Assembly (NCBI GenBank): GCA_003525075.1
Contig: DQFO01000014.1
Coordinates: 62,001 to 126,000, forward strand
Origin: Clostridiales bacterium
Lineage (GTDB): Bacteria > Bacillota > Clostridia > TANB77 > CAG-508
DNA: 64,000 nucleotides
Direction of reading: 5' to 3'
Shown here piece by piece: positions 43,214 to 52,133 of this stretch. Position 1 is the first letter of the stretch, and the number at the start of each line of letters is the position of its first letter. Under the pieces are notes generated by a model. It worked only from the letters and a program-made list of their open reading frames with translations. It was not told the DNA's origin and did not search any database. The translations under genes and the position numbers were made by a program.

Positions 43214-45085
43214 TTATACTTCCATGATTATTGGTATAATCATTGGATTTCTTTTTGTTTTTATAAATAAGTAATCTCTTAGGTTTTCTTTAATTGTTGA
43301 TTTTATTGTTGTCCAATCACGTATTCCTCTTTCTTCGCATTTTGCCACTTCATGTCTTACAACACTTTTTACATCATCCATTAAATTTTCTGATTCTCTT
43401 ACATATACGAATCCTCTTGAAATTACATCTGGACCAGCTACAACTTCCCCTGTTTGTGAATCCATTGTTAATACTATTACTATTAGTCCATCTTGTGCTA
43501 AATGTTGTCTATCTCTTAATACAATATTTCCAACATCTCCAACACCTAATCCGTCAACCAATACTCTTCCACTTGGTACACTTCCATTAAATTTGCATTC
43601 ATCTTCATTCATTTCTAATACTCTACCATTTGTAAGCATAAAAATGTTTGATTCACTTATTCCCATTAATTTCGCTGTATCTGCATGTGCTCTTAATTGT
43701 CTATATTCACCATGTACTGGTATAAAATATTTTGGTTTTGCTAATGCCATTATTAATTTTTGTTCTTCTTGGCATGCATGTCCTGAAACATGTACATTTG
43801 CTAATGCACTATATACAACTTCTGCACCTAATTGCATTAAATCATCTATTACTTTTGATACATATTTTTCATTTCCTGGAATTGGTGTTGCTGATATTAT
43901 TATTAAATCATTTGGTGTTATTGTTATTTTTCTATGATCACCTGCTGCCATTCTTGTTAATGCTGACATTGGTTCTCCTTGACTTCCTGTTGTTATAATA
44001 ACTAATTGTTCATCTGTATATGTTCCTATCATATCAATATCAATAAATATGTTGTCTGGACATTTGATATATCCTAATTCTATTGATGTATTTATAATAT
44101 TTATCATACTTCTTCCACATACAGCTATTTTTCTGTTATATTTAATAGCCGAATTTACTATTTGTTGTATTCTGTGTACATTTGACGCAAATGTTGCTAC
44201 AACTATTCTTTTTGAACAATTTTGAAATACTGTATCAAATAGTTCTCCTACAGAACTTTCTGACATTGTAAAGCCTTTTCTTTCTGCATTTGTACTATCT
44301 GACATTAATGCTAATATTCCTTTATTTCCTAATTCTGCAATTCTTCCAAAATCCATAAGTTGTCCATCTATTGGTGTGTAATCTACTTTAAAGTCTCCTG
44401 TATGTAATATTGTTCCTGCTGGTGTTGTAATTGCTAACATTACAGAATCTGGTATGCTGTGTGAACTTCTTATAAATTCTACTTTAAAGTTCTTTCCTAA
44501 TTGAATTGTTTCACCTTGTGTTACTATATGCATTTCTGTACTTCTTAATAATTTATGTTCTTCTAATTTATTGCTTATTAGTCCTGCTGCTAATCTTGTT
44601 GCATATATTGGTGTATTTATTTGTTTTAAGAAATATGGTATTCCTCCTATATGATCTTCATGACCATGTGTTATAACCATTCCTTTTAATTTTTCTTGAT
44701 TTTTTACTAAATATGTTATATCTGGAATTACTAAGTCAACTCCTAACATATCATCTTCTGGAAATGATAAACCACAATCTACAACAATCATTTCATCTTC
44801 ATATTCAAATACTGTAATATTTTTTCCGATTTCATGTAATCCTCCTAATGGGATTATTTTTAAACTTGATTTTTTGAATACCTCTTTTGCAATGCTTGTT
44901 TCTACTACTTCTCCATCTTTTACTTCTTGCATTATTTTTGGTGTTCTTGTTTTATAATTTCTCTTTGTTTTTGTTCCTTCTTCTTGTTTATAATTTTCTT
45001 TTTTATGATAATTTCTTCTTGTCTTTCTTACTTTTTCTGCAACAGTACTTGCTGTTTCTTCCAATATATTTTTTTCTTCTGACAT
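43214..45085 (-). CDS. rnj: Ribonuclease J
   Basis: RNase J is a metallo-beta-lactamase/beta-CASP 5'-3' exonuclease and endonuclease for mRNA decay and rRNA processing. The core from about residue 75 has IPLGGLHEIGKN, the metal site VITHGHEDHIGG, HTGDFKVD, the beta-CASP motifs and VHVSGHACQEE with IPVHGEYRQL. The first 70 residues are a basic, low-complexity extension rich in Lys, Arg and Tyr (KTRRNYHKKENYK), longer than in Bacillus RNase J1, which may bind RNA. At 623 residues it is otherwise standard. A long leader with a hairpin and a consensus promoter lies upstream. Confidence 0.95.
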   Translation of the reverse strand: MSEEKNILEETASTVAEKVRKTRRNYHKKENYKQEEGTKTKRNYKTRTPKIMQEVKDGEVVETSIAKEVFKKSSLKIIPLGGLHEIGKNITVFEYEDEMIVVDCGLSFPEDDMLGVDLVIPDITYLVKNQEKLKGMVITHGHEDHIGGIPYFLKQINTPIYATRLAAGLISNKLEEHKLLRSTEMHIVTQGETIQLGKNFKVEFIRSSHSIPDSVMLAITTPAGTILHTGDFKVDYTPIDGQLMDFGRIAELGNKGILALMSDSTNAERKGFTMSESSVGELFDTVFQNCSKRIVVATFASNVHRIQQIVNSAIKYNRKIAVCGRSMINIINTSIELGYIKCPDNIFIDIDMIGTYTDEQLVIITTGSQGEPMSALTRMAAGDHRKITITPNDLIIISATPIPGNEKYVSKVIDDLMQLGAEVVYSALANVHVSGHACQEEQKLIMALAKPKYFIPVHGEYRQLRAHADTAKLMGISESNIFMLTNGRVLEMNEDECKFNGSVPSGRVLVDGLGVGDVGNIVLRDRQHLAQDGLIVIVLTMDSQTGEVVAGPDVISRGFVYVRESENLMDDVKSVVRHEVAKCEERGIRDWTTIKSTIKENLRDYLFIKTKRNPMIIPIIMEV

Positions 45086-45127
45086 TTATTTATCTATTCT
45101 CCTTTCTCTTTTAATTTTATCTGTATC

Positions 45128-45176
45128 AAATAGAACAAATAAGAAAAATTTAAAATTTTTCTTTGATTTGTTCTTG
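45128..45176 (-). other. Long imperfect hairpin in the rnj 5' leader
   Basis: AGAACAAAT and AGAAAAATT segments pair with their complements across a short AT loop, with a few unpaired bases. It is located between the rnj promoter and its start codon. Confidence 0.45.
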
Positions 45177-45269
45177 AATATTTTTTATTTAATTATCTCT
45201 CATAATTATTTACTACTTTTATCATTTCATACGATAAAATCAAATCAATCTCTTGACAACACATTTGAT

Positions 45270-45298
45270 ATTTTAGCATATTTTTATATAATTGTCAA
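45270..45298 (-). promoter_or_regulatory. Consensus promoter of rnj
   Basis: TTGACA and TAAAAT on the minus strand are 17 bases apart, with TGC before the -10. It lies about 185 bases before the start codon, so the mRNA has a long leader. Confidence 0.7.
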
Positions 45299-45313
45299 TT
45301 GTATAAATTCCAT

Positions 45314-45354
45314 TTTCTTGTAAATAATAGCATTATAATATTTTTTACAAGAAA
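45314..45354 (+). promoter_or_regulatory. Inverted repeat whose right arm covers the gerAB ribosome site
   Basis: TTTCTTGTAAA at 45314-45324 is exactly complementary to TTTACAAGAAA at 45344-45354. The right arm merges with the AAGAAAGGA Shine-Dalgarno region of gerAB. It could hide the site in RNA or act as a DNA operator. Confidence 0.5.
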
Positions 45355-45362
45355 GGATCATT

Positions 45363-46457
45363 ATGGAAAATACTAAAATTGGAAATAAAGAAGCAATTGC
45401 CCTTTTAACAACAATCTCATTTAATCAAATAATTATATTTGGAGTAAAATCTATAATAAACAATACTTCATCTGCTTCTTTACTTAATCTACTATATTTA
45501 AGTATTATTATATTAATTTTCACAATTTTAATATGTTATTTATTAAATAAATTTCCATCATTTGATTTACTTGATATATCTGATTATCTTGGTGGAAAAA
45601 TATTAAAATGGATTATTGGAATTTTATTTTTTATATATTTTATTATTTTTGCAGGGAATTCACTTCATCTGTTTTCTTCATGTTTAGAAATAATATATTT
45701 TCCTTTAACTCTACTGATTTTTATAAGATCATTTTTAATAATAGGTGCTACTATTACTTGCTTATTCAAAAATAATGCGTTATATAGAAGCAATTTTATT
45801 GTTTTTCCTTTAATTATAATTACTACTATTTTTATGTTTTTCTCTGATATGAAATATTTTAACATTGAAAATGTATACCCTATATTTGGAGATAGTCTCT
45901 TTTACACTTTTATTGTTGGATTAAATAATATGATTGTATTTCAAAGTTTAGCATATATTTTTTTCTTGCCACCATTATTAAAAAATACTCAAAACATAAA
46001 AAAAATTGCAATAACATCTATTGTAATATCTTGTATTTTAAACTTATTATGTGTTGCAACAGTTCTTTTTACATTTGATGGTTTTACAGAAATAGATGAA
46101 TTACTACCTTTATATTCAGCAGTAAAGCATATAGAATATGGTGAATTTTTTAGAAAAATGGATTCTATATTTTTTCTAATTTGGATTATTAGTTTTGTAA
46201 GTTACTTAAGTTTAACACTAAAATTTTCAGCAAATATTTTAAAAAAATTAACATATTCAAAATCCAACTTTTTCTTTATATTTATTTCTGCATTTCTATT
46301 ATTTATAACATCTGGATGGCAGAAAAATTATAATACATCTTTGATGTTTACTGAAAATTTTTTAAGTTATTTCTTTTTTATATTAGTATTCGTAATTGCT
46401 ATTTTAGTTTTACTATTAGCATTTATAAAAAAGAAAATTAAAAGGTGGTCAAAATGA
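45363..46457 (+). CDS. gerAB: Spore germination permease, GerAB family
   Basis: GerAB subunits bind the germinant in the spore inner membrane receptor. The protein has 364 residues, ten predicted membrane helices and the start KIGNKEAIALLTTISFNQII typical of the APC-like GerAB fold. The middle has a FPSFDLLDISDYLGG segment. AGAAAGGA precedes the ATG. The stop overlaps the gerAC start (ATGA). There is no gerAA gene next to it, so the usual third receptor subunit is missing here or encoded elsewhere. Confidence 0.85.
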   Translation: MENTKIGNKEAIALLTTISFNQIIIFGVKSIINNTSSASLLNLLYLSIIILIFTILICYLLNKFPSFDLLDISDYLGGKILKWIIGILFFIYFIIFAGNSLHLFSSCLEIIYFPLTLLIFIRSFLIIGATITCLFKNNALYRSNFIVFPLIIITTIFMFFSDMKYFNIENVYPIFGDSLFYTFIVGLNNMIVFQSLAYIFFLPPLLKNTQNIKKIAITSIVISCILNLLCVATVLFTFDGFTEIDELLPLYSAVKHIEYGEFFRKMDSIFFLIWIISFVSYLSLTLKFSANILKKLTYSKSNFFFIFISAFLLFITSGWQKNYNTSLMFTENFLSYFFFILVFVIAILVLLLAFIKKKIKRWSK

Positions 46458-47833
46458 AGAAAAAATTTATAATTATTTTAATATTATTTGTTGTCTTTAT
46501 TACATTTATTGCAGGATTTTCCAATTCATACATCTCTCGTCGTATAGAACATCTTGCATATGTTCTTGTGCTTGGAATTGATAAAGGTGAAAAAGCAAGA
46601 TTAAAAATTTCTATTCAATTTATAAATGTTTCTTCTTCATCAAGTGGTGCATCTTCTGATTCTTCGCAAATTGTATTAACATCTTGCGAAGCTAATTCTA
46701 TGTTTAGTGGATTAAACCTTTTAAATAGTTATATAGGTAAAGAAATTAATCTTGCACATTGTAGTGTTGTCGTTTTTTCAGAAGAAATTGCCAAAGAAGG
46801 AATTTCATCAGAGATATATAGTTTAATAAATAATGAAGAAATTCGTTCTTCTGCTAATATTGTTGTTGCAAATTGTAAAGCATATGATTATATTAATAAT
46901 AGTAAACCTAATTTAGAAAATCTAACAAGTAAATATTTCGATACATTTGATATTACAAGTAAACTAACTGGATATTTTTCAAATATAACACTTGGTGATT
47001 TTTTTAATAATCTATCTGAAAGCAATTCAGACCCAATAGCAGTTTTAGGCGGATTAAATTCAACAGCACGTTCTGAAGAAGATAAATCATCTTCAAATTC
47101 TTCTGAAGAAAGTTCTTCATCTTCAAATTCTTCTGAAGAAAGTTCTTCATCTTCAAATAGTGGCAATTCAGACAATATAAATGGTGAAACCTCAAATTCT
47201 AATTCATCATCACAAGATATTGAAGATCAAGAGAAACAAGAAATTGAAACTACTCAAAATAATTTAGTTGCTGGAAAAAGTTCAATTGTTGGTGGAAGAG
47301 GTACAGAAAACCTTGGTCTTGCTATTTTTTCTGGTGATAAATATATTGGAGAATTAACTGTTTGGGAATCAATTTGTCATTCTCTTATCACAAATTCTAT
47401 TGATACCTGTATAATATCTGTTGAAGATCCTTTAGTTGAAAATAAACAATTAGAAATTCAACTTTCTCCTAATAAAAAATCAAAAATAACATCTAATATC
47501 GAAAATGGAGCTATAAATATAAATATTGAACTAAATTTAATTGCTAATATAATTTCATTAAATTCAAATATAAACTATGAAGATACAGATACTATAAATA
47601 AGATATCCACAGCTACTCAAAATCGTTTAAATGACGAATTAAATAAATATTTTGATAAAACAGCAAGAAAGTATAATGTTGATATTGATAAATATTATTT
47701 AAGTATTCTAAAATATTTTCCTTATCAAAAAAACTTTGATAATTTTAATTATAAAGAAAAATTAAAAAATGCCAACTTTAATTGTAATACACATGTGAAC
47801 ATCATTTCTTCATTACTTATAACCAAAACATAA
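46454..47833 (+). CDS. gerAC: Spore germination protein GerAC-like, without lipobox cysteine
   Basis: GerAC proteins are lipoproteins on the outer face of the spore inner membrane. This protein (459 residues from the ATG at 46454, with AAAGGTGG upstream) has an N-terminal hydrophobic helix ending IAGFS, where IAGC would be expected. It would therefore stay as a membrane anchor or signal peptide rather than be lipidated. RRIEHLAYVLVLGIDKGE is the family start motif. A Ser/Glu/Asn-rich insert at about residues 205-260 contains a 30-base tandem repeat. The C-terminal folded domain ends with the KYNVDIDKYYLSILKYFP helix region. Confidence 0.8.
   Translation: MKKKFIIILILFVVFITFIAGFSNSYISRRIEHLAYVLVLGIDKGEKARLKISIQFINVSSSSSGASSDSSQIVLTSCEANSMFSGLNLLNSYIGKEINLAHCSVVVFSEEIAKEGISSEIYSLINNEEIRSSANIVVANCKAYDYINNSKPNLENLTSKYFDTFDITSKLTGYFSNITLGDFFNNLSESNSDPIAVLGGLNSTARSEEDKSSSNSSEESSSSSNSSEESSSSSNSGNSDNINGETSNSNSSSQDIEDQEKQEIETTQNNLVAGKSSIVGGRGTENLGLAIFSGDKYIGELTVWESICHSLITNSIDTCIISVEDPLVENKQLEIQLSPNKKSKITSNIENGAININIELNLIANIISLNSNINYEDTDTINKISTATQNRLNDELNKYFDKTARKYNVDIDKYYLSILKYFPYQKNFDNFNYKEKLKNANFNCNTHVNIISSLLITKT
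47091..47158 (+). repeat. Two exact 30-base tandem copies plus a partial copy in gerAC
   Basis: The unit begins CTTCAAATTCTTCTGAAGAA and is repeated exactly at 47091-47120 and 47121-47150, then for 8 bases. It encodes a ten-residue Ser/Glu/Asn unit, so copy-number change would keep the frame. Confidence 0.9.
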
Positions 47834-47863
47834 GTGCAAATGTATTTTAACATTTGCACTTTT
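47832..47863 (+). terminator. Bidirectional terminator between gerAC and yitT
   Basis: A perfect 12-base-pair stem AAGTGCAAATGT and its complement with a six-base loop is followed by a T-run; the two genes converge on it. Confidence 0.85.
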
Positions 47864-48719
47864 AATTTGATTCTTTAAATCCTTTTCCTAATACTTCTCT
47901 TGCATTTGCAACTACAATAAAACATTTTTCATCAATATTTTGAGCAATACTTTTTATTCTTGGTATATCTCCTATATTTGCTGCACATATTAATACTAAT
48001 TTGTCATTTCCACTATACATTCCTTTTCCATAAAGTCCTGTTACTCCTCTTTTTACATTTTCTTCTATCTGTTTTGAAATTTTCTCACTTTTATCTGAAA
48101 TTATAAACATTATCTTAGTATAATAAACTCCTTCAAATATAGTGTCAATTAATTTTTCATATAAATATATTGCAATTGCAGAATATAATCCTATTTCAAT
48201 ATGTTTAAATACAAATACATTTGCAATGACAATTATAATATCTATTATTGCTAAATATCTACTTATAGTAATATTAGGTTTATATGATTTTATTAAATTT
48301 GCAATTAATTCTGTTCCACCAGTAGATGCTCCTACTTTTAAAATTATTGCTGTTCCTATTCCAATTATTGTTCCCCCATATACTGATGCTAAAAATCTGT
48401 CTGTTGTTATTGGTTCAATTTTATCAAATATATCTATAAAAACTGACAAACTTGCCGTTCCTACTATAGATTTTATTAAAAACTTTTTTCCTATTCTATA
48501 ATTTGAAAAAATAAACATTGGAATATTTAATATTAAATTCATTAATCCCATAGGAATATTAAATAAATAATATGTTATTGTTGCTATTCCAGAAAATCCT
48601 CCTGTTGATAATTGATTTGGTAATAAAAATAATGATATTCCAAATGCCATTATCATTGCACCTATTACTGTTCCACTTCCATCTAAAATAGCTTGTTTTA
48701 CTCCACTTTTCACAAACAT
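47862..48719 (-). CDS. YitT-family membrane protein (DUF161-DUF2179)
   Basis: The 285-residue protein has five or six N-terminal helices with the family signatures LLPNQLSTGGFSGIAT and GASTGGTELIANLIK. A soluble C-terminal DUF2179 domain follows (KIMFIISDKSEKISKQIEE, GVTGLYGKGMYSG). The molecular function is not established for the family. The DUF2179 part looks like a small ligand-binding domain. It has its own transcription unit between two terminators. Confidence 0.88.
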   Translation of the reverse strand: MFVKSGVKQAILDGSGTVIGAMIMAFGISLFLLPNQLSTGGFSGIATITYYLFNIPMGLMNLILNIPMFIFSNYRIGKKFLIKSIVGTASLSVFIDIFDKIEPITTDRFLASVYGGTIIGIGTAIILKVGASTGGTELIANLIKSYKPNITISRYLAIIDIIIVIANVFVFKHIEIGLYSAIAIYLYEKLIDTIFEGVYYTKIMFIISDKSEKISKQIEENVKRGVTGLYGKGMYSGNDKLVLICAANIGDIPRIKSIAQNIDEKCFIVVANAREVLGKGFKESN

Positions 48720-48730
48720 CTCCTTTACAA

Positions 48731-48772
48731 AAAAAACTATATATTACAATTATTTGTAATATATAGTTTTTT
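48731..48772 (-). terminator. Terminator after the DUF3298-like gene
   Basis: A 19-base-pair inverted repeat, AAAAAACTATATATTACAA and its complement, with a four-base loop and T-runs on either strand. Confidence 0.8.
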
Positions 48773-48784
48773 ATACATATTATA

Positions 48785-50128
48785 TTAGACAACCACTTTT
48801 TCACCTGTTTCAATATTATAATATTCTGTTAATCTTTGTGGTTCAATTTTTAAGACATCTGTAAAGTTATATACATATTCTGGAATTCCGCCACCTTCAT
48901 TTGCACTTCTATCATATTTTATTATTATAGGTTCAATTGTTGTCTCAAAATCATGTATTGTCATATCATAATAATTTCCCCACTCTGTTACAGATACTAA
49001 ATTTTCATCAAGTGATTGTTCAAAAAATCCATTTATTTCAATATAATAATTTAAAATATAAAAATTATTTGTATCTTGATTTGCTTTTACTTTTAAATCT
49101 GAAACTTCTCTTTCTATATCTTTTATTTTATTTGATACTAATTGTTTTTCGAAATCACTACTATTATCCTCATCCCATAAAACTGAAATCTCTATAAAAT
49201 AATTTTTCTCATTTTGATAATTTGTATAATAATAAAAATCGTTTAATGTCCTATCTGTTAATGTATATAAATTTTTATATCCTATGTTATTTGATTTATA
49301 TAATGATTCACTTGATAAATACTTATTATAAATATTTATGTAGTCAGCCCATTCTTCAAATGAAACTGGTATATATATTTCATCATATACTATCATAATT
49401 GCTGATGGAGTACAATAAAAGTCTGTTATTTTTCCATTTTTATATTGTTCTATAAAATCTGCAACATCTTCTTCTATATTTCCATAATCATTAACTTGTA
49501 AATCTCCACTTAAATTCATCTCAGCTCTATTTGACACAAATCCATAATATGCTGATTTTCTTAATATTTCAGTTATTGGAGCATTCGTTGTAAATAAATC
49601 TTCTAACTTTATTAAATTTCCTGTATTTAGGTCATATGTAAATCCTTTTTGAACATTTATCAAATCATCACTATCATCATTTATTTTTCCCCAAGAAAAT
49701 GAAGAAAAAGAAAGTATGTTACTAAAATTAGCTGTCTCATATAAACTTATTGAAGCATTTACAACTTTATCTAAATCAATGTTTTCTTTATATCCATTTA
49801 GAGCTTCAATTTCAATTTCTTTATTTATCTTATCTTGAATTTTTTGATCTTTTAAACCATCTATCTGAAAGTATGTTATTTCAACTCTTTCTTTTGTTAC
49901 TCTTTTTTCTACAATTTTTAAATCATTTTGATTATATTTTCCTTTTAAATCAATTCCTTTTTCATTTGTTGACTCATTGGCTTTTGTTTCTTCTGTTTTG
50001 GATGTTTCTTCTGAATTATCATATTTTATATCAATTCTTTTATACATAACTAATATTGATGTTATTATTATACAAATAACAGAAAATATAACAACAAAGA
50101 TCAATTTTCCTTTAATAGTTTTGAACAT
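48785..50128 (-). CDS. Membrane-anchored DUF3298-like protein
   Basis: A single N-terminal helix (KLIFVVIFSVICIIITSILVM) anchors a 400-residue extracytoplasmic part. It contains TYFQIDGLKDQKIQDKINKE, the SFSSFSWGK and KGFTYDLNTGNLIKLEDLF segments and a FYCTPSAIMIVYD strand, which fit the RsiV-like DUF3298 fold. Such proteins occur as anti-sigma factors or wall-stress proteins, but no sigma gene is nearby. The ATG at 50128 has GGAGGC upstream; an earlier in-frame start is rejected. It overlaps the pstS-like gene by 17 bases. Confidence 0.65.
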   Translation of the reverse strand: MFKTIKGKLIFVVIFSVICIIITSILVMYKRIDIKYDNSEETSKTEETKANESTNEKGIDLKGKYNQNDLKIVEKRVTKERVEITYFQIDGLKDQKIQDKINKEIEIEALNGYKENIDLDKVVNASISLYETANFSNILSFSSFSWGKINDDSDDLINVQKGFTYDLNTGNLIKLEDLFTTNAPITEILRKSAYYGFVSNRAEMNLSGDLQVNDYGNIEEDVADFIEQYKNGKITDFYCTPSAIMIVYDEIYIPVSFEEWADYINIYNKYLSSESLYKSNNIGYKNLYTLTDRTLNDFYYYTNYQNEKNYFIEISVLWDEDNSSDFEKQLVSNKIKDIEREVSDLKVKANQDTNNFYILNYYIEINGFFEQSLDENLVSVTEWGNYYDMTIHDFETTIEPIIIKYDRSANEGGGIPEYVYNFTDVLKIEPQRLTEYYNIETGEKVVV

Positions 50129-51029
50129 ATCCTGCCTCCTTAGCAACTTTTTGACCATATGTTGATATCATCGCATTTAATAATTTTCTAGCATTACTAT
50201 TTTCTGGCTCGTCTTTTCTTATTACAGCATAATATGCTGTTTGGATATTATATAAACCTGTTTTTATATTATCATAAGTTGGTTCTATTCCATTTACAGA
50301 TAAAAGTTTTATTTTGTCTTTTGAATACATTGTTGTAATATAATAATAATATGAATATCCTATAGCATTCTCTTTATTTTGATAATCTGAAACTACATCA
50401 ACTATATCTACCATAGATTGTGCAACTGTTTCTTTTTCAGGTTCTTTCATTTTTATTCCTTGCATTACAAGTGATAACATTCCAGACTGACTTCCAGAAT
50501 TTTGTGGTCTTTGATATGCTAATATTTGAGCATCTGTTCCTCCAACTTCTTTCCAATTAGTTACTTTTCCTGAATATATATCTTGAATTTGATTTAATGT
50601 TAAATTATCTATTGAATTTTCCTTATTAACAAAAAATACAAAGGCTTCTTTTACAACTGGTACAATTTCTAATTCTACCCCTGCATCTTTTGCAAGTTGT
50701 TGTTCTTCTTCAGATGGATATGTTACTAATATTAAATCTGATTTTTTATTTATTAAATTAACATATGCATTATGTGTTTTAGAATGTGTAACATCAACAT
50801 TTTCAATATCTGTTCCTGTAAATGCTGATTTATATGCTTGTGCTAAAGGTAATGTAGCTGTTGAACCATCTATTTTAGGATAATTTTCCATTGTAAAAAT
50901 TGGATCTTGATTTTTATCTTTCTTTTCCCATGCATGTGTAAAATATAAATATGCAACAATACATCCCACAACAACTAATATCATTATAACAATCAATAAT
51001 ATATTTATAGTTTTATTTTCTTTTTCCAT
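50112..51029 (-). CDS. PstS-like phosphate-binding protein
   Basis: The 305-residue protein has an N-terminal hydrophobic segment containing VVGC, which fits a lipobox, but the hydrophobic run continues after the cysteine, so a membrane anchor is equally likely. The rest is a type-2 periplasmic binding fold: PKIDGSTATLPLAQAY, the TYPSEEEQQLA region, VNKENSIDNLTLNQIQDIYSGK and QRPQNSGSQSGM, typical of PstS-type proteins. No pstA, pstB or pstC is present, so it may act in sensing or as an orphan. It follows the radical SAM gene by 8 bases. Confidence 0.78.
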   Translation of the reverse strand: MEKENKTINILLIVIMILVVVGCIVAYLYFTHAWEKKDKNQDPIFTMENYPKIDGSTATLPLAQAYKSAFTGTDIENVDVTHSKTHNAYVNLINKKSDLILVTYPSEEEQQLAKDAGVELEIVPVVKEAFVFFVNKENSIDNLTLNQIQDIYSGKVTNWKEVGGTDAQILAYQRPQNSGSQSGMLSLVMQGIKMKEPEKETVAQSMVDIVDVVSDYQNKENAIGYSYYYYITTMYSKDKIKLLSVNGIEPTYDNIKTGLYNIQTAYYAVIRKDEPENSNARKLLNAMISTYGQKVAKEAGYVQNY

Positions 51030-51037
51030 AGTTTCTT

Positions 51038-52099
51038 TTATTCCTTTTCATCTAAAAATTCTGGATATTTTTCTAATATTTCTAGTTTGAATTTTCCTTC
51101 TTTCATTTTTTCATCTTGTTCAATTATTAAATCTAATTCATATACATCTTTCAATTTTTGAATATTTTCCCTTTTATGTCCAACAACATTATTTACATCT
51201 TTAGGATTAATTATAATTTTTACCCTTTTTACCTTAGTATTCATTTCTTTTATTCTTTTTAATATATCATCATACCATAAATTTGCTTCTACTAATTGTC
51301 TAAATGCTGGATGATATGGACCTGCAACTACTTCACTTCCTTTTACAGATGGATCTGTTATTTCATCTGTATTTTGAAGTCCTATTCTAATTATATCTAT
51401 TCCTTTTTCTCTAAATATTGGTACAATCTCTTTACATGTTTCTACAGCTTGTACAACTGTTAATGGCTTATATTTTCCTTCTAAATAATCTTTTTCAAGT
51501 TTTGTATTATGTATTACTAACACAGGATAAATTCTTACCATTTTTGGTTTTAATTTAATTAATTCTTTTGCTGTATTTATTTCATCTAATCTAGTACTTT
51601 CTGGCAAACCTACCATCATTTGATGTCCTAGATAAAATCCATACCATCTGATTAATTTTGATGCTTTTTTTACATCTTCAAATGTATGCCCTCTGTGACT
51701 TTGTTTTAATATATAATCATTTGCAGATTGAACTCCTAATTCTATTGTTCTTACTTTATATTTCTTCAATCTTTTTAATATATCTTTATTTATATAATCA
51801 GGTCTTGTTGAAACTCTTATACTATCTATTCTTCCATCTTTTATAAATTTATATGCTGTTTGTAGAAATTCTTCTTGTTTGTCTACATCAATTCCAGTAA
51901 AACTTCCACCAAAAAATGCAACTTCTTTTTTTGCTTCTTTATCTTTTATGTTCTCTAAATAAAAATTAATTGTTTTTATTATATCTTCTTTTGTTATCAT
52001 TTTTTGTTGACCACTTATTGATTTCTGATTACAAAATACACAATCATTTGGACATCCTAAATGTGGTACAAATATTGGAATTATATAACGTTTTTTCAT
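51038..52099 (-). CDS. Radical SAM protein (Elp3-like family)
   Basis: The [4Fe-4S] motif is CPNDCVFCNQ near residue 17, which binds the cluster that splits SAM. FFGGSFTGI, STRPDYIN, ELGVQSANDYIL and MMVGLPEST are the other family motifs. The sequence groups with the Elp3/YhcC-like branch commonly found between rnc and smc in Clostridia. It lacks an acetyltransferase domain at its C-terminus (353 residues in all). The substrate is unknown, possibly tRNA. It follows rnc by 34 bases and precedes the pstS-like gene. Confidence 0.83.
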   Translation of the reverse strand: MKKRYIIPIFVPHLGCPNDCVFCNQKSISGQQKMITKEDIIKTINFYLENIKDKEAKKEVAFFGGSFTGIDVDKQEEFLQTAYKFIKDGRIDSIRVSTRPDYINKDILKRLKKYKVRTIELGVQSANDYILKQSHRGHTFEDVKKASKLIRWYGFYLGHQMMVGLPESTRLDEINTAKELIKLKPKMVRIYPVLVIHNTKLEKDYLEGKYKPLTVVQAVETCKEIVPIFREKGIDIIRIGLQNTDEITDPSVKGSEVVAGPYHPAFRQLVEANLWYDDILKRIKEMNTKVKRVKIIINPKDVNNVVGHKRENIQKLKDVYELDLIIEQDEKMKEGKFKLEILEKYPEFLDEKE

Positions 52100-52133
52100 A
52101 TTTTTAATTCCTTTCTTACATTATATATTTATT

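Noticed and set aside
45254..45259. Plus-strand TTGACA upstream of gerAB as a vegetative promoter
   Set aside because: No -10 box at a suitable distance; the nearest TATAAT is too far. The minus-strand rnj promoter overlaps the region instead.
45301..45340. Possible sporulation sigma-G promoter for gerAB
   Set aside because: A CATTATA-like -10 exists, but the only GTATA-like -35 is spaced about 24 bases away, too far to claim.
47004..47195. Minus-strand frames with repeated acidic residues opposite gerAC
   Set aside because: They arise from the 30-base tandem repeat within gerAC and lack start signals.
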